From: Paulinella micropora
Taxonomy: Eukaryota; Cercozoa; Imbricatea; Euglyphida
DNA: 23,601 bases
Direction of reading: 5' to 3'
NCBI GenBank assembly: GCA_009731375.1
Contig: BJOX01000215.1
Location: 760,841 to 784,441 of the forward strand
A program made the position numbers and the translations under genes. The notes under the pieces were generated by a model. It made no database searches. It was not told where the DNA came from and saw only the letters and a list, made by a program, of their open reading frames with translations. Positions within the stretch are counted from its first letter, which is position 1; every line of letters begins with the position of its first letter. Shown here in pieces: positions 9,962-18,626 of this stretch.

Positions 9962-10213
9962 AATATATGTCAAACTGAAGGATGTAAAGGATATGACAAT
10001 ATTTCGAAATGGAAAATGTGCAATGAGTGTAATAGAAAGTTTCCCAATGATGAATGTTTCAAGAATCATAAACAAAATAAGTTATGCGACACAAAGAAAA
10101 AATGTATCACTTGTGCTAAGACTTACAAAGGAGAACATAAATGTGGATATGAAAAATGTAGGAACTGCAAAGAACTACAACCTCTATCGCACTAATGTGA
10201 GTTAAAGAAAAAA
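9962..10213 (+). pseudogene. Zinc-finger N-terminal fragment of the family B polymerase
   Basis: This stretch is in the same frame as the polymerase that follows and is separated from it only by a TAA at 10193-10195. It is extremely Cys-rich: CQTEGC, CNEC, C..HKQNKLC, CITC, then CGYEKCRNC, and after the stop a further Cys before the polymerase N-terminus. Paired Cys and His at this spacing fit tandem zinc-binding knuckles preceding the exonuclease domain, as known in many Polinton-type polymerases. No upstream ATG exists in this frame before the TAA at 9959. The N-terminus therefore looks truncated or mutated, and translation of the intact part may start downstream. Confidence 0.65.
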
Positions 10214-12802
10214 GTGATACATGAACCATCAACCAAATATGTATTCTTTGATTTTGAAGCAAATCAAGAGACAGGAACACATATTATCAATCATTCTGAA
10301 AGTCAATATTTCGACGACAGCACACCAATCATTCATAAAAACATTGAACAATTCTGCGAGTGGTCATTGGGTGTAAAACATAAGGGTTATACATTCATAG
10401 CACATAATGCACGGGGATATGATTGTCAATTTGTATTGAAATGGTTGATTGAAAAAGGCATAACTCCATTTGTGATATATGAAGGTGGTAAAATAATGAT
10501 GATGTCTATTGGTAATGGGAAAGAACAGATTAGATTTATAGATAGTTTATCATTTCTAACTATGCCTCTATCTGACTTTCCTGACACATTTGGACTTACT
10601 GAATTGAAAAAAGGATACTTTCCTCACTTCTTTAATAAAACAGACAATCAAACATACATAGGCAAAATACCAGACATGGACGATTACGGATATAACTCAT
10701 TCTCAAAGAATAAAAGAGATGATTTCATAAAATGGTATGGGGAGCAAAAAGACAAAGTATTTGATTTCAATAAAGAAATGATTGAATATTGTCATAGTGA
10801 TGTAGATATACTAAGACGGGGGTGTATTGAGTTTAGGGAACAATTTATGGAGTTCGGAATTGATCCATTTCAATACACAACTATTGCCTCTACATGTATG
10901 GCACTATTCAAAGCAAACTACATGCCTGAGGACAGCATAGCAGTTATACCGACAAACAGAACAGACAAAGCAAAAACAAGTCGTATGTGTGTGGAGTGGT
11001 TAGCATACAGAGAAAAAAAGGACAATGCTAAAATTCAACATGGTCTAAATGGTAAAGAAAAAATACTAAACTTACCCAAAGGTGTGAAAGCCTACTTAGA
11101 CGGATATGACGAAAAGACAAAAACGGCATATGAGTTCCATGGTTGTTATTGGCATGGGTGTCCTGAGTGTTTCAATGGAAATGAACTAAACAGAGAAAGG
11201 TCTGTGAATAAAACATTTGGACAACTATACAAAGAAACTAAACTACGCGAAACTTTAATCAAGCAACATCCGGAAGTTAGTCAATTAATAACAATATGGG
11301 GGTGTCAATGGAACAGGATACGAACAAAGGAAGAATTCAAAGGAGAAATAGAAGAGACATTAATTGAGCAAGAAGCAATCAATCCACGACATGCTATGTT
11401 TGGTGGAAGGACGAATGCTCTATCTCTATACTGGAAATCTATGAGTGAATATCAGTATGCAAAGTATATAGATGTGTGCTCTCTCTATCCGACTGTCATG
11501 CACTATGACCCCTATCCTGTGAAACATCACCAAACAATAAGAGGAAAAGATGCCTATGATATGTTGAATAATAAAACAACATTTGGTGTAGCAAAAATAA
11601 AAATACTTCCGCCTAGAGCTCTAATTCATCCTGTTCTACCATGTCAAGATAGAGGAAAGATGATGTATTATCTATGTAATAAATGTGGAAAGGAAGGATT
11701 ACAAGACAAATGCCAACACACAGACGAAGAGAGAACACTTACAGGCACATGGGCAACACCACTTATTTACAAAGCAATCCAAAAAGGCTACAGACTTATT
11801 AAAACTTATGAATTATGGCATTGGAATGAACAGACAACAGAACTATTCAAAGAATACATTAAGACCTTTCTAAGAGTGAAACAGGAATCAAGTGGCTATC
11901 CATCAAATGTCATAACTGAAGAAGACAAAGACAATTACATTAAGGACTATGAAGAAAAAATGAAAATCAAATTGGACAAAAGCAAGATTGAAAAGAATGA
12001 AGGAAGAAGGGCAGTAGCGAAACTATGTCTTAACTCACTATGGGGAAAATTTGGACAACAAAACAACAAGACACAAACAAAAATCATAAGGAGTGAAGCC
12101 GAACTATTCAAAATACTAAATGACAAGAAGATAAATGAAGTATCTATCAATATGATAAACAAAGAATGCCTAGAACTATCTTACAACCTACACCCTGAAA
12201 AAGTATCTGACCCCTACAATACAAATATCTGTGTAGCACTATTTACAACAGCACATGCGCAAATGAGATTGTATGATATGATGGACAGATTAGGTAATAG
12301 AGTGTTATATCACGACACAGACAGCGTAGTTTATTCTGTAGATGAGAAAGAAGGACATACAACAATACCGACTGGTGATTTATTGGGACAATGGACAGAC
12401 GAATTGATAGATAAAAAGACAAAGATAAGCAGAAAGATAACAACATTTATTGGAGCAGGACCTAAATCATACGGCTACATGCTAAATGATGGAACAACCA
12501 AAATGAAATTAAAAGGATTTTCAATGAATTATGAGACTTGTAAAAAATTGAATTTAGTAAATATGTTTAGTATCATAAGCAATGGATTGAAAGTACAAGA
12601 CACTGAACTATCAAAAAAGGCATATGAAGAATTAGAAGACCTACTAGAAACAAAAGGAGAAAAGTGTATAGCAAAGAATGTAGCAGAGGCTGGAAATGTA
12701 ATTATACACACCAACAGCAAAATAACAAGAAACAAAAAGACAAAAACAATTACGTCAGAGCATTACAAAAGATATTTTCATTTACTTACACTAAAAGAGT
12801 AA
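10214..12802 (+). CDS. polB: Protein-primed-type family B DNA polymerase (Polinton/PLV PolB)
   Basis: An open frame of 862 codons replicates the element's DNA. Proofreading exonuclease motifs are present: FFDFEAN (Asp13, Glu15), HNARGYD (Asp70) and YCHSD (Tyr192, Asp196). Polymerase motif A is YIDVCSLYPT (Asp420), motif B is KLCLNSLWGKFG (Lys603, Asn607), motif C is YHDTDSVVY (Asp701, Asp703), and PKSYGY follows as the KxY motif. All catalytic residues I can check are intact. Between exonuclease and polymerase, residues about 290-370 contain AYEFHGCYWHGCPECF, an insert typical of Polinton-type PolB enzymes and resembling a small endonuclease fold. The open frame begins at a GTG. In-frame Cys-rich sequence lies upstream behind one TAA, so the native start was further left; the first internal ATG is well inside. 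It is the first gene of the element and reads rightward like nearly all others. Confidence 0.93.
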   Translation: MIHEPSTKYVFFDFEANQETGTHIINHSESQYFDDSTPIIHKNIEQFCEWSLGVKHKGYTFIAHNARGYDCQFVLKWLIEKGITPFVIYEGGKIMMMSIGNGKEQIRFIDSLSFLTMPLSDFPDTFGLTELKKGYFPHFFNKTDNQTYIGKIPDMDDYGYNSFSKNKRDDFIKWYGEQKDKVFDFNKEMIEYCHSDVDILRRGCIEFREQFMEFGIDPFQYTTIASTCMALFKANYMPEDSIAVIPTNRTDKAKTSRMCVEWLAYREKKDNAKIQHGLNGKEKILNLPKGVKAYLDGYDEKTKTAYEFHGCYWHGCPECFNGNELNRERSVNKTFGQLYKETKLRETLIKQHPEVSQLITIWGCQWNRIRTKEEFKGEIEETLIEQEAINPRHAMFGGRTNALSLYWKSMSEYQYAKYIDVCSLYPTVMHYDPYPVKHHQTIRGKDAYDMLNNKTTFGVAKIKILPPRALIHPVLPCQDRGKMMYYLCNKCGKEGLQDKCQHTDEERTLTGTWATPLIYKAIQKGYRLIKTYELWHWNEQTTELFKEYIKTFLRVKQESSGYPSNVITEEDKDNYIKDYEEKMKIKLDKSKIEKNEGRRAVAKLCLNSLWGKFGQQNNKTQTKIIRSEAELFKILNDKKINEVSINMINKECLELSYNLHPEKVSDPYNTNICVALFTTAHAQMRLYDMMDRLGNRVLYHDTDSVVYSVDEKEGHTTIPTGDLLGQWTDELIDKKTKISRKITTFIGAGPKSYGYMLNDGTTKMKLKGFSMNYETCKKLNLVNMFSIISNGLKVQDTELSKKAYEELEDLLETKGEKCIAKNVAEAGNVIIHTNSKITRNKKTKTITSEHYKRYFHLLTLKE

Positions 12803-13182
12803 TTCAACCTCTAAAAGAAACCAGATCACGACATTACCATACGGATACTAAGCAAAAAAAAGAAAAAAGGAATTTACAAAAAAGAGAAAAGAAAAAAAAG
12901 GATGGCAGGAATGGGTTAAGAGTAAGCAGTGGGAGTTGAACTGCCGACAATGACGAACAACACCACCAACTTGCTAATTACACCAACCATCACTATATCA
13001 AGAACAGGAGCATAAAAAACACTTTTTTGTGTCGGTGCTGGCTTTGGTTTCGGTTTTTTTCCTAAGTCAATGCGCAATGTTATCACATGTTTTTATCAGA
13101 GAATGCGAAAACAAAAAATCATACTTTTTGTTTTCGCACTTTTGGCCTACTTTCTATCTTGACAAGACTCCATTTGTACAGA
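12803..13182. other. Intergenic region with a perfect 14-bp hairpin
   Basis: About 380 bp lie between the polymerase stop and the next gene. A-rich DNA is followed by mixed sequence without a convincing frame. A stem TGCGAAAACAAAAA (13104-13117) pairs perfectly with TTTTTGTTTTCGCA (13125-13138) around a 7-base loop, ending 44 bp before the next ATG. It could be a terminator for polB or a promoter-proximal structure like those between the structural genes. Confidence 0.7.
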
Positions 13183-13644
13183 ATGAGTGATTATATTGAT
13201 GATGATGCAAAAGAAAATTCAAGCGATGATGATGTTGAAAGAGAAGAAAATAATTGGTTTGAATATTATTCAGACAAAAGAAAGAACAAAATTATTTCCG
13301 AAAAAATAGCCTTGGAGACAAAGAAAAAAAACTTGTCAAAAAAGATAAGACAAATTAAACTTGAACTTGACGAGGTAGAACGAAGATTCGAAGCTGTCGA
13401 ACAAAGAGACAATGAAATACAAGAGGAAAGAAAGCAATTAGAAAATGTAAGGAAAGTTAAAAGGCAGAGAATTAGAAAGGAAAAAGAGACCAAAAAAGAA
13501 ATAGCATTTTTTGAAAGATTGTTAGAAAAAAATAAATTTCCAATGTCCCGTCAAGAGGAAAATTACGCAAGAAATTTGATTGGTGGCGGAAAACATTTGA
13601 GGAAGTTAATATTGTCAAGTATAAATTGTATATTGAAGGAGTAA
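13183..13644 (+). CDS. Coiled-coil protein, 153 aa, function unknown
   Basis: I prefer the ATG at 13183 (MSDYIDDDAKENSSDDD). An earlier ATG at 13087 would translate through the hairpin at 13104-13138. The N-terminus (about residues 1-30) is strongly acidic. Residues about 35-130 are Lys/Glu/Arg-rich with heptad-like spacing, which predicts a long coiled coil. The C-terminal ~30 residues are a distinct, less charged segment (RNLIGGGKHLRKLI). There is no signal peptide or membrane segment. Lys- and Asn-rich codons ending in A or T match the polymerase, so it belongs to the element. I do not recognise a family; a scaffold or virion-internal protein is possible but not shown. Confidence 0.7.
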   Translation: MSDYIDDDAKENSSDDDVEREENNWFEYYSDKRKNKIISEKIALETKKKNLSKKIRQIKLELDEVERRFEAVEQRDNEIQEERKQLENVRKVKRQRIRKEKETKKEIAFFERLLEKNKFPMSRQEENYARNLIGGGKHLRKLILSSINCILKE

Positions 13645-13861
13645 GGTAGGGTTGTGTGATCTGTGTTGTCTGCCTACCTGCTCACTTCTCATCAATTAAC
13701 ATGACACACATTTCACAACAACATAAAAGCACACATATTACTGGGCTACAAAAAAAATTATTTTATTTACGAAATTATTTATTTACGAAAACAAAAAAAA
13801 AACTGCTTCAAGGCACTGCCCACACATGTTTTTTGTGCTTTTTGGTGTGGGGGCAGGTACC
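13645..13861. promoter_or_regulatory. Intergenic region with a GC-rich stem-loop before a miniprotein
   Basis: T/A-rich sequence with a repeated word TTATTTACGAAA (about 13761 and 13779). It ends in a stem CTGCCCACAC (13816-13825) that pairs with GTGTGG..GGCAG (13845-13856), allowing a two-base bulge. The hairpin stops five bases before the ATG at 13862. The placement suggests a transcription or translation control element. Confidence 0.5.
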
Positions 13862-13963
13862 ATGCCGCCAAAGAAGAAGTCTCCTTCTAAGCAGACTGCT
13901 GAGGAGCCCACTGAGGAGACAACTGAGGTTGTTGCCGAGGTTGTTGCTGAGGTTCCAGTATAA
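13862..13963 (+). CDS. 33-aa basic/acidic miniprotein
   Basis: A complete small frame, ATG to TAA. It starts MPPKKKSPSKQ (basic, Pro/Lys-rich) and continues with TAEEPTEETTEVVAEVVAEV (acidic, Val/Ala repeats). Base composition is clearly more GC-rich than the surrounding AT-rich gaps and starts exactly at the frame, which supports coding. It is preceded by a stem-loop and followed 39 bp later by the fibre gene ATG. The function is unknown. The KKK-rich start could bind DNA or act as a nuclear signal, but that is a guess. Confidence 0.5.
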   Translation: MPPKKKSPSKQTAEEPTEETTEVVAEVVAEVPV

Positions 13964-14002
13964 TTTAACAAAAAAAAAATTGAAATATTTATTTAATATA
14001 AT

Positions 14003-17000
14003 ATGTCGCAATATAAGTCTCTCTTGGGATTGTCAGAATTGGCTGTTGATAGTCTGAATATACTTAACCTTGACCTTACCAACACAAACATAGTCGGTCT
14101 GAATACAGACAGAGTGCTAGAAGATTCCGACCAAATCAATCTTTATTACACTGACGACCGATTTGACACAAGTCTTGCCTTAAAATCAACAATAGACATA
14201 AAAGAATAGCTTCATTATCATTGGACTGATAGCCGCTTTGACACACGTCTCGCTTTAAAATCAACGACTGACCTAAAAGAATGACTTAATTATTATTGAA
14301 CTTATAACCGCTTTGACACACGGCTCGCTTTAAAATCAACAGCCGACATCAAAGAAGGAAGCCGTTTATACTACACAGAGCAACGAGTTAGGGATAATGA
14401 CGAAGTCAAAGCCTCAACTCAACACAGAAGCAATACTTCCAATCCGCACCAAACAAGTTTATACAATTTGATAGATACAAACATATTTGCACAAGCGAGC
14501 GGACAATACTTAACTTACAACGATGTAGAAGGCAAATGGAAGAATAAATCCCTTGGTTCAATTGATACACTTTCAGATGTAGTCATTACAGCACCAGTGG
14601 CGATGAATAGTTATCTAACATATAATTCAATAAACTGGGTAAATAAAACATTTCCGATAAATGTTGATGAAACATGCAACATTAGTATGGGAAGGAAGAA
14701 TATAACAGGAGTTAATTTACTAAATGACAAAGGTGTTGATGAATGGATATTTGAGCATAATGATAATAATAATAAGGTGTCAGCGAGTGGAAGTATAGAT
14801 TCACATAGCGATGTGACGATAACAGGCTTTCCAGCAGATAACCAACTGATTATGTATAGCACGGTGCAATGGAGAAACACCACACCACCCTTTCTTAGAT
14901 TAGACGGCACAGCCAGTATGACGAGATGACTAAATATGAATGGTTATGCTATTTCGGGGGCTTCTACGTATAATGGAATTAATCTCACTAATCTCGCAGT
15001 TGATGGTTCGGTTGTCAAACTAACAGGAGACCAAACCATAGGAGGAATTAAAACATTTAGCAGTATAATAAATTCGAGTGCGGGGATTGATATGAAAAGC
15101 CAAAACATAACAAATGTGAATTTGGCTGATGGTGTGGATGTTTCAGTTCTTGATACTTCTGTCGTTAAACTAACAGGAGACCAAACCATAGCAGGGAATA
15201 AAAAAATTACATCAACTTTAGAAGTAAGTGGTTCGTCCAATCCTTCTACTTTTGACTGCATCAGCATAGCTTTTGATACAAAAATAGGAATGATTGCAGC
15301 ACAAAAAACAGCAACAGCGCCTTGGTATCCGATACAAATAACGGGTTCGTATGTAGAGTTATATTCAGATAATACTTTAATTATAACCGCAACTGGAATA
15401 ACATTAAGTTTGAATAACAACAAAATAACAAACTTAGCCACACCATCAGCAACAACGGATGGAGCAAACAAAAGTTATGTAGATACAAAAGACTGGCAAA
15501 ATGTGAAACTAACAGGAAACCAAACAATAGCAGGAATCAAGACATTTAGCAGTGGTCTTGAAATAACAGGAAATTCAACGAATGCTACAACAAAGGGAAC
15601 ATTCGTGGTTTTTAACTCCACAGCCAATATAGGAACTATCGGATGCCTTGATATGGGCACTGGTGTAAAATAAATGCCAAAAAAATAAGTTTTATTATTG
15701 ATGGGGCAATCGTCGGTTGGGTAAATGCTTCGGGGCTAGATTGTAATAGTAGCAAAATAGCCAACCTTGGAACTCCGACATTAGCGACGGACGGAGCTAC
15801 AAAAGGGTATGCGGACACATTGGACTGGCAAAATGTAAAACTAACAGGAGACCAAACAATAACAGGAATTAAAACATTCAACGGGACAAGCACTGTGATA
15901 AAATATCTAACTTTAACGAACAATGCTGATTTTAATAATCAAACTATCACTAATGGCGGAAATATAACATATAATGGGGCGAGGATATTAAACCAAAATG
16001 GAGGAGATATATTCTTTTCACAGACATCAGGAGATTATCAGTATTTCTTATTTACTCTAAATACTGCTACAAGTGGAACCGCGAACCAAAGGGGTTATGT
16101 ATTTACGAATGTAGCATTTGATGCAAAAGGAGCAGGACTTTATATTTCAAAAACTTTTGGATAATAAAAGTGCTTCGTCTGACATTGTCCGTTTTAACAA
16201 TGCTGGCGGTATGCGGTTTTATGGTGCCTTAGATATGAACTCAAACAATATAACAAATGGCGGAACAATAACGGGAACTACATTAACGGCTAGTGCTGGT
16301 ATATCAACAACAACGGCAACCGCAAGTGGATTAATAACGGCAAATGCGGGTATATCAACAACAACATTAACAACGAGCGACAATATAGTAGTAGGTGCTG
16401 GAAAAAGTGTTTTCATAGATAGGTCAGGATATACAAACACAAGCAACAAATTAGTTTTATGGGATGGTGGAACAGGCTCCACGACTGCTTTTAATGGATT
16501 TGGTATTAAACTAGACACAATGTTAATGCTACAACTGATAATCACATATTTTACTATGGTGCCACAAATGAATTATTTAGAATTGGTAATGCGGGAATTA
16601 CTGCTTCAAAGGCAATAACAGCAAATGCGGGTATATCTGTTGTTAATAGCACAGTCGACATACGTGGGGAAGCAAGAAGTGGGTCTCATGCTACATCAGT
16701 CGGGTTATATGTCACAGCCAATCTTGGAGCATCTTCTGCTGGTGTTGAATTCAGACACAGCAACGGTACACAGGGAGTTGGTTTTGGTTATAATTCAATA
16801 TATGCTACGGGAAGCAGTACAAACCAAGATTTAAATTTTTATGCGAGGGGGACTGGTGTAATCTATGCTCAGATTGATACAAGCATGACGACAGCATCCA
16901 GCGGATTTTTAACATTAAGAAAAAGACCAAACAATACGACCAACCCACAAATATTTGTGAAAGCAGGAGACTCATCAGGTTATGCGGTGGTAATGAATAC

Positions 17001-17484
17001 AGGTGGATTATTACATGCTTGGTCGACTTCATTGTCAAATGGTGAAAACAATACGGGTTATGTTTATTTGAATGCGGGAGCAAATACATGGTCTTCTGGT
17101 TCAGACAGGAAATTAAAATCAGATATTAAAACACTAGACTGCGGGGATTGTTGCGATAAACTTATAAAAATAAACTGCTGTTCATATTATTTGAAATCAG
17201 ACGAAAAGAAACAGAAAAAGAACTACGGATTTATTGCGGATGAAGTAAAAAAAATATTTCCAGAATTTGTATCTGAAAGTGGAATAAAAGCAGACGATGG
17301 GGATGGAAACTTTGAAGGTATATCATACACGGACTTCATACCAATACTGGTTAGTGCTTTTCAACACATGGCGGAAAAGGTAGTTAATTTAGAAAAACAA
17401 AATAATAATCTCATGAATATACTACAAGACCAAGCAAATCAATTAGCAGAAATCAGAGTGTCCGTAATTGATAATGTCAAATAA
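14003..17484 (+). pseudogene. Virion fibre with Peptidase S74 chaperone end, broken
   Basis: It spans about 1,160 codons. The N-terminal part has three tandem repeats of the type RFDTRLALKST.DLKE (14145-14365). The middle has four VKLTGDQTIAGIKTF-type repeats (about 15013, 15163, 15505, 15832), the third with N for D, and Asn/Thr/Gly-rich beta-repeat text such as MNSNNITNGGTI. The C-terminus carries an S74 intramolecular chaperone: SDRKLKSDIK begins at 17101, with the expected Ser and Lys, then YGFIADEV and a closing coiled coil. In known proteins this domain trimerises the fibre and then cleaves itself off. The likely role is receptor binding on a capsid spike. In-frame stops occur at 14207 (TAG), 14282, 14297 and 14927 (TGA). 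Frame changes occur near 15655-15670, 16150 and 16515. The S74 part is open from 16519 to the stop. Confidence 0.85.
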
Positions 17485-17825
17485 TACAACCAGATTTCAC
17501 AGACCACCACCTATTATGGATATGGATGGCGAACTAACTCCAGAATTAAAGTCTCGTGTTCTTGAAGTAGAACTAAAGACTGAGGAAAAAAAAGTAGAGC
17601 ACGAATTGGAAGATAACTGGAATTGTTGTTGTATAAAAAACAGACCGACAGACAGCCGACTTATTAAATACTTATTTCAAATAGGTATTATTATTTCCAT
17701 TATAACCCTTTGTATTGAGGCTATCTGAAAAGAACTTGCCGTGCGATGTTGCTAATACTTATGTCGGTATTTTAACATTGCTTATCGGTATCTGCCTTCC
17801 TTCGCCTTCTTCAAGTAAGAAGTGA
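17474..17825 (+). pseudogene. Small membrane protein, frameshifted
   Basis: The ATG at 17474 overlaps the end of the fibre gene by 11 bp. The N-terminal half is hydrophilic (RFHRPPPIMDMDGELTP, then a charged helix and NCCCIK). A first hydrophobic segment, YLFQIGIIISIITLCIE, follows at about 17670-17717. The frame then stops at 17726, but the frame one base away continues from about 17718 with NLPCDVANTYVGILTLLIGI and ends at a TGA at 17823-17825. Together this makes a two-transmembrane protein of about 115 aa with a one-base shift. Small multi-pass proteins are common in PLVs and may act in the virion membrane or in egress; the role here is unassigned. Confidence 0.6.
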
Positions 17826-18074
17826 GCACTCGTATATATGTGTCATATACCATCTATTATCGCCAGCACACATTAAAGGCAAAGCCTCATCAAAACTAGG
17901 ACACATATTATTTCCGTTATTTATGAAAACACACTTAAACCCTGTATCTACCCCTTGCTTTATACAATAAGCACAACTCTCATTTTTTTTCTCACTGACC
18001 CGTGAGTAAAAGTCGCAGGCAGTCCGCGTAAATATTTTTGTTATTAAAAAGTTTATGAGTAGTAATATAATCAT
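17811..18074 (-). CDS. Reverse-strand Cys-rich membrane-anchored protein, 87 aa
   Basis: This fills a 230-bp stretch with no plus-strand gene. From the ATG at 18074 it reads MIILLLINFLITKIF, a signal anchor, followed by a Cys-rich domain: C, then SCAYC, FKC, NMC, LMC and a last Cys near the end. Six or more cysteines after an N-terminal membrane segment suggest a disulphide-bonded lumenal or virion-surface domain. It overlaps the membrane-protein gene tail to tail by 15 bp. Its start codon shares the CATG at 18072-18075 with an in-frame ATG of the next rightward gene. It would be the only leftward gene of the element in the window. No family is recognised, and it could still be a fortuitous frame. 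Confidence 0.5.
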   Translation of the reverse strand: MIILLLINFLITKIFTRTACDFYSRVSEKKNESCAYCIKQGVDTGFKCVFINNGNNMCPSFDEALPLMCAGDNRWYMTHIYECSLLT

Positions 18075-18438
18075 GGCTACTGGATATAAATACCAAAAGA
18101 TTATTTTTCTAAGCAATGATTTTGCTGGAGGAAGCAAAACATTTAATAAAAATATTCAAATGTCATTCACACCAACCAAAATGAATGTTAAGTTTATCCA
18201 CTATATGAACGACCAGACCGAAACCAAAACCAGAATTCTTTACATGGATAGAATTGGAATTATTGGAACATTTGCGGACAGCACCACAGCAAACATTTCA
18301 AACCTCTGTTATAATTTGGGTGTTGTCGGATGGACTGACGGACAATATACATTTAAAATCCTTGAAACCGACAGCGGAAATATTGATACAGGAAATTTAG
18401 CGGGAAGAATTGTTGTGTGCCTAGAATTCGTAGGCTGA
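18055..18438 (+). CDS. Conserved-looking 127-aa protein, function unknown
   Basis: The frame is intact. It has possible starts at 18055 and 18073 (MATGYKYQK). The protein is rich in beta-branched and aromatic residues (KIIFLSNDFAGGSKTFNKNI, VKFIHYMNDQ, RIGIIGTF, GRIVVCLEFVG), with no membrane segment. This composition suggests a compact beta-sandwich, possibly a minor virion protein, but I recognise no family. It lies just before the duplicated intergenic module and the packaging ATPase, among morphogenesis genes. It carries no frameshift, unlike its neighbours. Confidence 0.7.
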   Translation: MSSNIIMATGYKYQKIIFLSNDFAGGSKTFNKNIQMSFTPTKMNVKFIHYMNDQTETKTRILYMDRIGIIGTFADSTTANISNLCYNLGVVGWTDGQYTFKILETDSGNIDTGNLAGRIVVCLEFVG

Positions 18439-18626
18439 TATTTGTTTGGAGGGGTTTCACCCCCTACCATACCCCCGCGGGTTTGGAAAGTGACAAAGTC
18501 CCTTCCATAAACATCGACAACCGATTTAATTTAAACAATAAAGAAAAAACGATGTTTTAGAATATAGATTCAACAAGTTGAATCCATAGCGAGAGTGCGG
18601 AGCACGAAGCGCAATTCTAAAATATC
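18437..18626 (+). promoter_or_regulatory. Intergenic terminator/promoter module, copy 1
   Basis: It starts with GATATTTGTTTGGAGGGG, overlapping the preceding stop codon, and continues with a GGGG/CCCC hairpin and CCGCGGGTTTGGAAA. Next come AAACATCG (18509-18516) and its inverse CGATGTTT (18550-18557), around AT-rich DNA. The second dyad is TTTAGAAT (18556-18563) with ATTCTAAA (18614-18621), enclosing GATTCAACAAGTTGAATC and GCGAGAGTGCGGAGCAC. ATATC then abuts the ATPase ATG at 18627. The same layout precedes the penton gene. Confidence 0.75.

Noticed and set aside
12921-13000. Reverse-strand tRNA-like sequence (GTTCAA with D-arm-like words)
   Set aside because: The T-stem and anticodon stem do not pair and no acceptor stem is found. 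The T-loop resemblance appears to be chance.
10193-14929. Alternative genetic code, with the in-frame stops being sense codons
   Set aside because: TAA, TAG and TGA all occur as internal stops, and frameshifts accompany them. The polymerase, ATPase and other intact frames contain no internal stops and end at normal stops. Decay explains this better.
14944-16545. Minus-strand frames of 95-175 codons opposite the fibre gene
   Set aside because: They are shadows of the repeated fibre-coding sequence (VWSPVS-type text is the complement of the LTGDQT repeat).
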